Shown here: positions 1 to 8,253 of the stretch, one piece after another
Position numbering within the stretch: the stretch's first letter is position 1
How the letters are laid out: each line of letters starts with the position of its first letter
NCBI GenBank assembly: GCA_051746205.1
Contig: JBNJEU010000064.1
Location: 1-9,036 of the forward strand
Length of the DNA: 9,036 nt
Source: Thiohalospira sp051746205
GTDB lineage: Bacteria; Pseudomonadota; Gammaproteobacteria; Thiohalospirales; Thiohalospiraceae
Direction of reading: 5' to 3'
Notes under the pieces: model-generated
The model's database searches: none
The model's input: the letters and a program-made list of their open reading frames with translations, nothing else
What the model was told of the DNA's origin: nothing
Made by a program: the position numbers and the translations under genes

Positions 1-117
1 AAGGGATACCGTTCATCCCGACTCAATCTCCAGTATCGCGTCATCTACAGGGCACTGAAGGACCGGGTGCTGGTGGAGGTCGAGAGAGTAACCCCTCATG
101 ATTACAGGAGAAGATGA
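1..117 (+). CDS. RelE/ParE-superfamily toxin, C-terminal fragment (5' end outside window)
   Basis: Frame 1 is open from the first base to TGA at 115-117 and gives the last 38 residues of a protein. The fragment has the closing beta-strands of RelE/ParE-fold toxins: an RLNLQYRVIYRAL strand, then a DRVLVEVERV strand, then a terminal TPHDYRRR tail. The His-Asp-Tyr near the C terminus is typical of ribosome-dependent mRNA interferases of the RelE/YafQ/HigB group. The next gene is an XRE-type antitoxin that starts at its stop codon, so toxin precedes antitoxin as in higBA loci. The expected role is cleavage of mRNA at the ribosome when antitoxin is lost. The family is clear, but the exact subfamily cannot be fixed from 38 residues. 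The start and promoter lie to the left of the window. Confidence 0.8.
   Translation, partial: KGYRSSRLNLQYRVIYRALKDRVLVEVERVTPHDYRRR
106..110 (+). promoter_or_regulatory. Ribosome binding site deciding the antitoxin start
   Basis: AGGAG lies eight bases before the ATG at 119-121. An in-frame ATG also occurs at 98, inside the toxin gene, but it lacks a comparable Shine-Dalgarno sequence, so the 119 start is preferred. The site lies within the last codons of the toxin gene, so the two genes are probably translated from one message. Confidence 0.65.
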
Positions 118-118
118 A

Positions 119-379
119 ATGGACGACTACCAGAAGGCGAAACGGCGGCTCGATGTTTCAGTGGGCGATTCCGTCCGTATAATGCGCGAGCTGCAGGAGA
201 TGAGCCAGAACGAGCTCGCGGTGATGAGCGGTATCTCGCAGTCCACGATCTCCGCTATAGAGAATGATCGTGTCCGGCTCGGCGTGGAACGGGCAAAAGT
301 ACTGGCCAGAGCGCTGCATTGCCATCCGGCCGTCCTCGTCTTCCCCGGATGGGATGTTGATCAGGAATCCGCCGCCTAA
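119..379 (+). CDS. XRE-family helix-turn-helix antitoxin of a type II toxin-antitoxin pair
   Basis: This 86-residue protein is nearly all one Cro/C1-type DNA-binding domain. The helix-turn-helix spans about residues 29-50 (SQNELAVMSGISQSTISAIE), followed by LGVERAKVLARAL and a short C-terminal stretch HPAVLVFPGWD that probably contacts the toxin. XRE antitoxins of this kind neutralise the RelE/ParE toxin by binding it, and repress their own operon. The gene begins two bases after the toxin stop codon, using the AGGAG at 106-110. An upstream ATG at 98 would add seven residues and overlap the toxin gene. It ends only 29 bases from the 3' end of maf, which faces it. Base composition is lower in GC than the neighbouring housekeeping genes, suggesting horizontal acquisition. 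It could also act as a stand-alone regulator, but the toxin next to it makes the antitoxin role most likely. Confidence 0.9.
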   Translation: MDDYQKAKRRLDVSVGDSVRIMRELQEMSQNELAVMSGISQSTISAIENDRVRLGVERAKVLARALHCHPAVLVFPGWDVDQESAA

Positions 380-408
380 GGGACTCGAAAAGCCTGTGCG
401 CGCGGCCG

Positions 409-987
409 TCAGGGCAGGGTTTCGCCCTCGGCCTCCAGCATCGCCACCAGGCGGATCAGCGGCAGGCCGATGAGGGCGGCCGGGTCGTCGCCCTCGACGG
501 CCTCGAACAGCACCACGCCCAGCCCCTCCGACTTGAAGCCGCCGGCGCAGTCGTACGGCTGCTCCGCGCGCAGATAGCGCTCGATCCGCGCGTCGTCCAG
601 CTCCCTGAAACGCACCCGCGTCTCCACCACCTCCACCTGCGCCGTCCCGGTGGCCGCATTCACCAGCGCCAGCCCGGTATGGAAGGTCACCGTTCGCCCC
701 GAGGCGCGGCACAACTGCGCCACCGCCGCCTCGTGATTCCCCGGCTTGCCCAGCACCTCGCCATCCCGCTCGCAAAGCTGATCCGAGCCGATCACCAGCC
801 CCCCATCCAGCCCCTCGGCCACCGCCCGCGCCTTGTCCTCCGCCAGCCGCGCCACCAGCGCCGCCGGCCCCTCGTCAGCCCGCGCCGATTCATCGACCTC
901 CGGCGAGACACAACGGAACGGCCGCCCAAGGCGCTCCAGCATCTCCCGTCGATACGGCGAACTTGAAGCCAAAACCCATTCGGACAT
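409..987 (-). CDS. yceF: 7-methyl-GTP pyrophosphatase, Maf/YceF family
   Basis: This 192-residue cytoplasmic nucleotide pyrophosphatase is expected to hydrolyse non-canonical nucleotides, in the YceF subfamily 7-methyl-GTP, to the monophosphate and pyrophosphate. The N terminus carries the Maf signature ASSSPYRREML (residues 7-17). VDES follows at 31-34, and the catalytic aspartate is in IGSDQ (D69). GKP is at 80-82, the substrate-loop YDCAGGFKSEGLG at 145-157 and GLPL at 174-177. The SDQ-C-(E/V)-x-DGE pattern and the FKSEG loop match YceF rather than the dTTP/UTP-specific YhdE branch. Length is normal for the family. The start at 987 was chosen because the signature begins six residues in; an upstream in-frame ATG at 1026 adds 13 non-conserved residues. 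A run of six G residues (992-997, read on minus) just before the ATG serves as an unusual Shine-Dalgarno. The gene lies downstream of purB beyond a long inverted repeat, so it may have its own promoter. Confidence 0.95.
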   Translation of the reverse strand: MSEWVLASSSPYRREMLERLGRPFRCVSPEVDESARADEGPAALVARLAEDKARAVAEGLDGGLVIGSDQLCERDGEVLGKPGNHEAAVAQLCRASGRTVTFHTGLALVNAATGTAQVEVVETRVRFRELDDARIERYLRAEQPYDCAGGFKSEGLGVVLFEAVEGDDPAALIGLPLIRLVAMLEAEGETLP

Positions 988-1085
988 GAATCCCCCCAGA
1001 GAACGAAGGCAAGAAATCCGCCACACCCCGAAGCGAAGCAGGGCGTGGGCCGACCGGCGGGGGTGGGGTCCGGCCCGAAGGGCGT

Positions 1086-1105
1086 CGGCCGCAGGGATGC
1101 GGCCG
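1086..1105. repeat. Core hairpin 1 of the composite repeat
   Basis: This is a perfect 8-bp stem, CGGCCGCA paired with TGCGGCCG, closed by a GGGA tetraloop. It sits on one side of the loop formed by the 45-bp outer arms and gives the element a branched, possibly three-way, fold. Confidence 0.8.
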
Positions 1106-1115
1106 TCGAGCCTAC

Positions 1116-1138
1116 AGGGACGTATTCACGGCGTCCCT
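1116..1138. repeat. Core hairpin 2 of the composite repeat
   Basis: AGGGACG (1116-1122) pairs perfectly with CGTCCCT (1132-1138) around a nine-base loop. Its right half overlaps the first four bases of the outer right arm, so this hairpin and the innermost outer pairs exclude one another. Such an arrangement could be a switch or simply the remains of the repeat's history. Confidence 0.7.
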
Positions 1139-1196
1139 TCGGGCCGGAGCCCCACCCCCGCCGGTCGGCCCACGCCCTGCGGAGCGACCCGAAACC

Positions 1197-2570
1197 TCAG
1201 AGCCGTTCCGCCTGCTCCCGCGCGTTGCCGGTATAGCGCCCCGGCGTCAGTTCCCGCAGCCGCGCCTTCGCCTCGTCCGGGATCGGCAGCTCGTCCACGA
1301 ACGCCGCCACCCCCTCGCGGGTGATCCCCTTGCCGCGCGTCAGCGCCTTCAGCCGCTCGTACGGCTCGTCCACGCCGTAGCGGCGCATCACCGTCTGGAT
1401 CGCCTCGGCCAGCACCTCCCAGGTCTGGTCGAGGTCGGCGTCCAGCCGCTCCGGCGCCGCCTCCAGCTTGCCCAGCCCCTTCAGCGTCGAGCGGTAGGCG
1501 ATCAGCGTATGGGCCACACCGACGCCGAGATTGCGCAGCACCGTGGAATCGGTGAGATCGCGCTGGAAGCGCGACACCGGCAGCTTCGCCGCCAGGTGGT
1601 CGAACAGCGCATTGGCCACGCCCAGATTGCCCTCGGCGTTCTCGAAGTCGATGGGGTTCACCTTGTGCGGCATGGTGGACGAGCCGACCTCGCCCTCGAC
1701 GGTGCGCTGCTTGAAGTAGCCGTGGGAGATGTAGCCCCAGATGTCGCGGCTGAAATCGATCAGAACGGTGTTGAAGCGCGCCGTGGCGTCGAACAGCTCG
1801 GCGATGAAGTCGTGCGGTTCGATCTGGGTGGTGTAGGGGTTCCAGTCGAGGCCGAGGCCGCGCACGAAGCGCTGCGCCAGGGCCGGCCAGTCCACCTCCG
1901 GGTAGGCCACCAGATGGGCGTTGTAGTTGCCCACCGCGCCGTTGATCTTGCCCAGCAGCGGCACCATCACCACCTGCTCGCGCTGGCGCCGCAGCCGGAA
2001 GGCGACGTTGGCCAGTTCCTTGCCCAGGGTGGTGGGGGAGGCGGGCTGGCCATGGGTGCGCGCCAGCATCGGCTGGTCGGCGAAGGCGTGGCTCAATTCC
2101 GTCACCCGGTCGACCAGTTCGTCCATGGCCGGCAGCAGCGCCTGGGTGCGCGCCTCACGCAGCATCAGGGCGTAGGCGAGGTTGTTGATGTCCTCGGAGG
2201 TGCAGGCGAAGTGGACGAACTCGCTCACCGCCGCCAGCTCGGGCTGGTCGGCGATGCGCTCCTTGATGAAGTACTCCACCGCCTTGACGTCGTGGTTGGT
2301 GGTGGCCTCGATGTTCTTCACCCGCCGCGCGGCGCTCTCGTCGAAGCCGCCGACCAGCTGCTCCAGCCGCTCGCTGGCCTCGTCGGAGAAGGCGGGCACC
2401 TCGGCGATGCCGGGCTCGGCGGCCAGCGCCTGGAGCCAGCGCACCTCGACCGTCACGCGGTGGCGGATCAGGCCGTACTCGCTGAAGATCGGTCGCAGCT
2501 CGGCGGTCTTGTCGCCGTAGCGCCCGTCCACCGGGGAGACGGCGGTGAGTTCGTTGAGTTCCATGTCCAT
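1197..2570 (-). CDS. purB: Adenylosuccinate lyase
   Basis: PurB acts twice in purine synthesis: it cleaves SAICAR to AICAR and adenylosuccinate to AMP, releasing fumarate each time, as a cytoplasmic homotetramer. The N terminus ELNELTAVSPVDGRYGDK and the body follow the E. coli protein closely. Visible motifs, numbered from the 2570 start, are TTNHDVKAVEYF (about 90-101), TSEDINNL (124-131), RTHGQPASP with the catalytic histidine H173, and the fumarate-lyase signature GSSTMPHKVNPIDFEN (296-311) with the catalytic serine. Length is 457 residues against 456 in E. coli. An ATG at 2586-2588 would add six residues and overlap the acnA stop as ATGA, but nothing like a Shine-Dalgarno precedes it. 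The ATG at 2570 has GAGGA (2578-2582 on minus) seven bases upstream, so it is preferred. Translation is probably coupled to acnA either way. Confidence 0.97.
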   Translation of the reverse strand: MDMELNELTAVSPVDGRYGDKTAELRPIFSEYGLIRHRVTVEVRWLQALAAEPGIAEVPAFSDEASERLEQLVGGFDESAARRVKNIEATTNHDVKAVEYFIKERIADQPELAAVSEFVHFACTSEDINNLAYALMLREARTQALLPAMDELVDRVTELSHAFADQPMLARTHGQPASPTTLGKELANVAFRLRRQREQVVMVPLLGKINGAVGNYNAHLVAYPEVDWPALAQRFVRGLGLDWNPYTTQIEPHDFIAELFDATARFNTVLIDFSRDIWGYISHGYFKQRTVEGEVGSSTMPHKVNPIDFENAEGNLGVANALFDHLAAKLPVSRFQRDLTDSTVLRNLGVGVAHTLIAYRSTLKGLGKLEAAPERLDADLDQTWEVLAEAIQTVMRRYGVDEPYERLKALTRGKGITREGVAAFVDELPIPDEAKARLRELTPGRYTGNAREQAERL

Positions 2571-2577
2571 GCGGGGT

Positions 2578-2582
2578 TCCTC
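2578..2582 (-). promoter_or_regulatory. Ribosome binding site favouring the shorter purB start
   Basis: Read on the minus strand this is GAGGA, seven bases before the ATG at 2568-2570. It lies just past the acnA stop codon (2585-2587). It supports the start at 2570 over the ATGA-overlapping start at 2588. Confidence 0.5.
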
Positions 2583-2584
2583 GC

Positions 2585-5332
<2,748 letters not shown>

Positions 5333-5367
5333 GAGGCCTCCGATGATGGGGATGGTGCTGTTCGTGA

Positions 5368-5381
5368 CGTCGAGGTCGACG
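5368..5381. promoter_or_regulatory. 14-base palindrome upstream of acnA
   Basis: CGTCGA, GG, TCGACG forms a near-perfect dyad 36-49 bases before the acnA start, in the 84-base gap after hflD. The gap is the largest inside the parA-purB run, so an acnA promoter and operator could lie here. I recognise no regulator consensus, and such dyads also occur by chance in GC-rich DNA. Confidence 0.3.
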
Positions 5382-5416
5382 GCGTCCGTTGGAATACCGG
5401 TCGGGAATGGGCGGAA

Positions 5417-6034
5417 TTATAGCGAATCGAGCAGGGTCATGGCACTGTTTACCAGCCGTTTGCGCCCGAAAACGAGCTTCCAGCGGCTGCCCCCGACCTG
5501 GCGCCAGAGGACGGCGCAGCGAATGGCGGCGAGGAGCAGGGCGCGGATGCGGTTGGCGTTGTGAGCCTGATCCAGATAATCGTTGCTCCCCTGGACCATG
5601 ATCCGCGGGGTCAGGGTACTGATGACCTCGCTGTAGATGCCGGCCAGATTGTTCACGGTGTTCTCGTGGACCAGCCCGAACATCTCCTTCTGCCGCTCGG
5701 CCTGGTCCAGTCCCTCCTGAAGTGTGCCCAGGCGCCCGGGATCCTTCGACAGCTTGCGCTCAAGGACCAGTACGCCGATCACGTACTGGGTCAGTTCCAT
5801 ATCGGCCTGCCGCGTCCCGAGCTGTTCGTGGAGGCGGCGCAGGCCATATTCCACGCCTTCGATGCCGCCGAACACGTCGATGGTTTCGTGCGGATTCTGC
5901 ACGAAGAGGGTGTCGAGGGTGGTGGTGAGGAGGTCGGTATCGACCATTCCCTTGTGGGCGATCTGTTTGACCAGGGCGCAGGCCTGAAAGATCCCGCCCA
6001 GGGCCAGAGCTCGATCGGTGTTGGTTCCCTTCAC
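5417..6034 (-). CDS. hflD: High frequency lysogenization protein HflD homolog
   Basis: HflD is a small, mainly helical, peripheral inner-membrane protein. In E. coli it binds phage lambda CII and speeds its degradation; its normal cellular role is unclear. The 205-residue product matches the family throughout. Landmarks are TLxLxGIFQACALVKQ-like residues at 9-24, NPHETIDVFGGIEG (47-60), VLVLERKL (88-95), ISTLTPRIMVQGS (138-150) and the best-conserved C-terminal block IRALLLAAIRCAVLWRQVGG (163-182). The start is GTG at 6032-6034, overlapping the mnmA stop as GTGA. AGGAGAG (6043-6049 on minus) lies eight bases upstream. Reading further upstream gives an Arg/His-rich stretch that is just mnmA in another frame. 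mnmA-hflD order is that of E. coli, where purB follows directly; here acnA comes between. Confidence 0.95.
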   Translation of the reverse strand: MKGTNTDRALALGGIFQACALVKQIAHKGMVDTDLLTTTLDTLFVQNPHETIDVFGGIEGVEYGLRRLHEQLGTRQADMELTQYVIGVLVLERKLSKDPGRLGTLQEGLDQAERQKEMFGLVHENTVNNLAGIYSEVISTLTPRIMVQGSNDYLDQAHNANRIRALLLAAIRCAVLWRQVGGSRWKLVFGRKRLVNSAMTLLDSL

Positions 6035-7143
6035 GTCAATTGCTCTCCTGGTGCGTCGGTTGTGTCGATGGTGGCGCCGCCGAGGCACTCCTCTCCAGTG
6101 TAGAAGACCACGGCCTGGCCGGGAGTGACGGCGCGCTGAGGCTGGTCGAACACCACGCGCACGGCGTCGTCGCGGCCGTCCAGCGGCACCACGCGGGCCG
6201 GCGCGTCGGCCTGGCGGTAGCGTGTGCGGGCGGTGCAGTCCAGCGGCAACGGTGGGGCCTCTCCGGCGATCCAGTGGACCTCCGAGGCGATCAACTCGCG
6301 GCTCTGCAGCCAGGGATGGTCGCCTCCCTGCCCCACATAGAGGGTGTTGTTCTCTTGGTTCTTGCCGAGCACGAACCAGGGTCGTCCATCGTACCCGGCC
6401 ATCCCTCCGAGTCCCAGCCCCTGACGCTGCCCCAGGGTGTAATGGGCCAGTCCGTGATGGGTGCCGACAGTGTCGCCCTCCGGGGTCACCATCGGGCCCG
6501 GCTCGGTGGCCAGGTACTGGCCGAGGAAGCCGCGGAAGTCGCGCTCGCCGATGAAGCAGATCCCGGTGGAGTCTTTCTTCTCCGCCGTCTCCAGGCCCAG
6601 GGCGCGCGCCTTGTCGCGCACCTCCGCCTTGGTCAGCTCGCCGAGGGGAAAACGGGCGCCTTCCAGCTGGTCCTGGGTCAGCAGGTAGAGGAAATAGCTC
6701 TGATCCTTGCCGGCATCGCGCCCGCGCAGCAGGTGCCAGCGGCCGTCATGCCAGGCGCGGCGCGCATAGTGACCGGTGGCCACCGCGGCAGCGCCGCGCT
6801 CCCGGGCGAAGTCGAGCAGGACCCGGAACTTGATCTCGCGGTTGCAGAGGACATCGGGATTCGGGGTGCGGCCGGCGGCGTATTCGCGCAGGAAGTGCTC
6901 GAAGACCCGTTCGCGGTATTCGTCGGCGAAGCTGGTGCCGAGCAGCGGAATCTCCAGCCGTCGGGCCACCGCTCGAGCGTCTTCGTAGTCGACAGCGGCG
7001 GGGCAGGGGCCGTCGCCGGCCTCCTCCCAGTTCTTCATGAACACGCCCTCGATCGCGTGGCCGGCGTCCCGCAACAGTGCGGCGGTCACCGACGAGTCGA
7101 CGCCACCGGACATGCCGACCATCAGTCGTTCACATGACGTCAT
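6031..7143 (-). CDS. mnmA: tRNA-specific 2-thiouridylase
   Basis: MnmA adenylates and then thiolates the wobble uridine U34 of tRNAs for Lys, Glu and Gln, taking persulfide sulfur relayed through the Tus proteins. The 370-residue protein starts with the PP-loop ATPase motif GMSGGVDSS (10-18). The two catalytic cysteines are C100 in NPDVLCNREIKF and C196 in DSTGICFIGER, matching C102 and C199 of E. coli. Also present are ATGHYAR (122-128), KDQSYFLY (146-153) and HYTLGQRQGLGLGG (234-247), leading into the C-terminal tRNA-binding beta-barrel. The start at 7143 gives the usual short lead before the PP-loop. Its Shine-Dalgarno is weak, and an ATG seven codons in (7122) is possible. It follows the small ParA-partner gene by 14 bases and overlaps hflD by four, so it is probably in one operon with both. 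Confidence 0.97.
   Translation of the reverse strand: MTSCERLMVGMSGGVDSSVTAALLRDAGHAIEGVFMKNWEEAGDGPCPAAVDYEDARAVARRLEIPLLGTSFADEYRERVFEHFLREYAAGRTPNPDVLCNREIKFRVLLDFARERGAAAVATGHYARRAWHDGRWHLLRGRDAGKDQSYFLYLLTQDQLEGARFPLGELTKAEVRDKARALGLETAEKKDSTGICFIGERDFRGFLGQYLATEPGPMVTPEGDTVGTHHGLAHYTLGQRQGLGLGGMAGYDGRPWFVLGKNQENNTLYVGQGGDHPWLQSRELIASEVHWIAGEAPPLPLDCTARTRYRQADAPARVVPLDGRDDAVRVVFDQPQRAVTPGQAVVFYTGEECLGGATIDTTDAPGEQLT
6043..6049 (-). promoter_or_regulatory. Ribosome binding site supporting the GTG start of hflD
   Basis: Minus-strand AGGAGAG ends eight bases before the GTG at 6032-6034. It lies in the last codons of mnmA, which argues for coupled translation and for GTG rather than a more distant ATG. 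Confidence 0.65.
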
Positions 7144-7144
7144 G
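7133..7144. promoter_or_regulatory. 12-base perfect palindrome over the mnmA start codon
   Basis: CATGACGTCATG is self-complementary and contains the start codon (7141-7143). On the message it also supplies a second, out-of-frame ATG followed at once by TGA. It could form a small structure at the initiation site or be coincidental; the function is unknown. Confidence 0.3.
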
Positions 7145-7157
7145 CGGATCCGTCTGT

Positions 7158-7442
7158 TCAGTCCGGCCAGGGACGGCGCGACGGCAATGGCGGCCGTGGT
7201 GCGTCATCGTCGTCACGGTTCGGTGAAGCAGGCCGGCGGCTCGAGCCTTTCGTGGCGGCTTTTTTCGCCGTGGCGGGTTTCCCGGCCGCGGGGGCCTGTT
7301 TCGGCTCGCTCTGGGGGGGCTCTTCAGTGGCCGGATCGGCGGACTTGGCGCCGGTTTCGGTCTCCGCCTGGTCGGTCGTCTCGCTGGTGCTCGATGCCTT
7401 GGCCTGGCGCACACTTCTGGTGAGCTTGGAAGACAGGGTCAT
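7158..7442 (-). CDS. Small low-complexity protein coupled to the ParA-like ATPase (McdB-like partner candidate)
   Basis: I do not recognise a domain in this 94-residue protein. The first 16 residues (MTLSSKLTRSVRQAKA) could form a basic amphipathic helix. Residues 17-42 are rich in Ser, Thr and Glu, and 41-66 in Pro, Ala and Lys. Then come SSRR, a DDDD run (77-80) and a Pro/Arg tail ending RRPWPD, with the only tryptophan at 92. The protein is almost certainly disordered. The gene is real: its ATG overlaps the ATPase stop as ATGA, a strong GGAGGT (7452-7457 on minus) lies nine bases upstream, and the frame stays open to within 14 bases of mnmA. Small disordered proteins with a near-terminal tryptophan, encoded beside a ParA-type ATPase, are known as McdB, the adaptor between McdA and carboxysomes. 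By analogy this would be the ATPase's cargo adaptor, but that is inferred from layout and composition only. Confidence 0.75.
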   Translation of the reverse strand: MTLSSKLTRSVRQAKASSTSETTDQAETETGAKSADPATEEPPQSEPKQAPAAGKPATAKKAATKGSSRRPASPNRDDDDAPRPPLPSRRPWPD

Positions 7443-8077
7443 GGCTGGATTACCTCCTCGATGATTCGCTCGATCTCCTCGACGGCGGCCCGGGCCTGTT
7501 TGCCGGCACAGTAGATGCTGCTGCCTTCGATGGCGACGTTGCGATAGATGGCCCGGCGGCGGACATTCGCCTCCAGGGCCGGAATGTCGAATTCGACCAG
7601 AGCCTCCTTCATGGCTCGTGACAGGGCGCTGCGGGGCTCCAGCTGGTTGACCACGATGTAGGCGGCGAGCTCCGGCTTGATCTGGCGGATCTGCTCGATG
7701 GTGTTGGCCAGCCGGACACTGGCCCAGAGGTCCACCGGCGAGGGCAGTACCGGGATCAGTACGGCGTCGGCAGCCAGCATCGCCTTGGTCGAATTTTCCG
7801 TTTCCAGGGTCGGCGGGCAATCGATGACCACGTATTCGTAGTCCTGACTGAAGCGATCGACCTCCTGGGTCAGACTGCCGCTGACGGAGATGACCGAGAC
7901 CGGGAAGGGTTTGTCATCCGCGGCCGAACCGCTCCACTGGCTGGCCGACCCCTGAGGGTCCGCGTCGATCACCAGTGCACGACCGCGCCGCGACAGGCCG
8001 GCGGCCAGATTCATGGCCAGGGTGGTCTTGCCGCTGCCCCCCTTCTGGTTGGTGACCGACAGAATGCGCGTCGCCAT
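7439..8077 (-). CDS. ParA/MinD-family ATPase (orphan, McdA-like positioning ATPase candidate)
   Basis: This 212-residue protein is a compact ParA-type ATPase without an N-terminal DNA-binding domain. The deviant Walker A is KGGSGKTT (12-19), with the signature lysine K12 and catalytic K17. Walker A' is DADPQGSASQW (38-48) and Walker B is YVVIDCPP (83-89, D86). PSPVDLWASV (112-121) and VNQLEPRS (143-150) follow. Such ATPases form ATP-bound dimers on the nucleoid, and an adaptor on the cargo stimulates ATP hydrolysis, spacing plasmids, carboxysomes or protein clusters. No ParB gene or parS-like site is seen; instead a small disordered-protein gene overlaps its 3' end. The start at 8077 follows GGAGA (8084-8088 on minus) by six bases and places Walker A at the usual distance; an upstream ATG at 8113 adds 12 unlike residues. 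It is divergent from icd. General family is certain; the cargo is unknown. Confidence 0.93.
   Translation of the reverse strand: MATRILSVTNQKGGSGKTTLAMNLAAGLSRRGRALVIDADPQGSASQWSGSAADDKPFPVSVISVSGSLTQEVDRFSQDYEYVVIDCPPTLETENSTKAMLAADAVLIPVLPSPVDLWASVRLANTIEQIRQIKPELAAYIVVNQLEPRSALSRAMKEALVEFDIPALEANVRRRAIYRNVAIEGSSIYCAGKQARAAVEEIERIIEEVIQP
7452..7459 (-). promoter_or_regulatory. Strong ribosome binding site of the small ParA-partner gene
   Basis: Minus-strand GAGGAGGT lies nine bases before the ATG at 7440-7442, inside the final codons of the ATPase. It is one of the best Shine-Dalgarno matches in the window and is the main proof that the small low-complexity frame is translated. Confidence 0.7.
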
Positions 8078-8160
8078 AGTATTTCTCCAGCAGTTCAGAC
8101 GTTTGTTGTGCACCTGCCGGGACGGATGGAGCCCCGTCCGCGGCGCCCATCGTAGCCTGA

Positions 8161-8175
8161 GGCGTGATTCACGCC
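8161..8175. promoter_or_regulatory. 15-base palindrome, possible operator between parA and icd
   Basis: GGCGTGA-T-TCACGCC is a perfect seven-base dyad around one central base, midway between the divergent genes. Its size and position suit an operator for a dimeric regulator. I cannot match it to a known consensus, and it does not resemble a ParB-binding parS site. Confidence 0.4.
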
Positions 8176-8224
8176 CAGTCCCTCTCCCCGGGAACGGCAG
8201 GTCAATGGCTACAGCTTACACCGG

Positions 8225-8253
8225 TTTCCGTCCCGGATTCGATCCAGTAGACT
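8225..8253 (+). promoter_or_regulatory. Weak sigma-70-like promoter candidate for icd
   Basis: TTTCCG (8225-8230) and TAGACT (8248-8253) are separated by 17 bases and lie about 50 bases before the icd ATG. They match the consensus at three and four of six positions. This is the best-spaced pair I found on this strand, but it is weak. Confidence 0.2.

Larger units (their letters stand above)
1038..1180. repeat. Long composite inverted repeat between purB and maf
   Basis: Bases 1038-1082 and 1135-1180 are reverse complements over their whole length apart from one extra base in the right arm (45 pairs with one bulge). The arms begin GCAGGGCGTGGGCCGACC and end CCCGAAGGG. The 52-base loop is itself structured. 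A stem at 1086-1093/1098-1105 (CGGCCGCA with TGCGGCCG, loop GGGA) is followed by a spacer and a stem at 1116-1122/1132-1138 (AGGGACG with CGTCCCT). The last stem shares bases 1135-1138 with the outer arm, so the two folds compete. From memory, similar cores (a GGGATGC-type hairpin, then GAGCCTACAGGGACG, then GGCGTCCC) recur between genes in several gammaproteobacteria; I could not search. It begins 16 bases beyond the purB stop. No T-run follows, so it is not a standard intrinsic terminator. Possible roles are mRNA 3'-end protection, attenuation before maf, or a REP/MITE-like mobile repeat. Confidence 0.9.

Noticed and set aside
380..408. Terminator between the antitoxin gene and maf
   Set aside because: The 29 bases hold no clear stem-loop with a T-run on either strand.
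1038..1180. The inverted repeat as a standard Rho-independent terminator or CRISPR unit
   Set aside because: No U-run follows the stem in either direction, and there is a single inverted pair rather than regularly spaced direct repeats.
1045..1236. Small plus-strand frames across the purB-maf gap
   Set aside because: They translate the inverted repeat itself, a common source of false small genes. There is no Shine-Dalgarno, and the Arg/Pro-rich composition is typical of noncoding GC-rich DNA.
6040..7137. A 365-codon plus-strand frame opposite mnmA
   Set aside because: Antisense shadow; it mirrors the mnmA limits almost exactly and has no protein-family features.
7130..7414. An alternative Arg/Pro-rich minus-strand frame over the small gene
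   Set aside because: It is a different frame of the same DNA without a Shine-Dalgarno and runs into mnmA; the frame starting at 7442 has ATGA overlap and a strong ribosome binding site.
8161..8175. parS centromere site for the ParA-like ATPase
   Set aside because: The dyad does not match the TGTTTCACGTGAAACA-type site, and no ParB gene is present.
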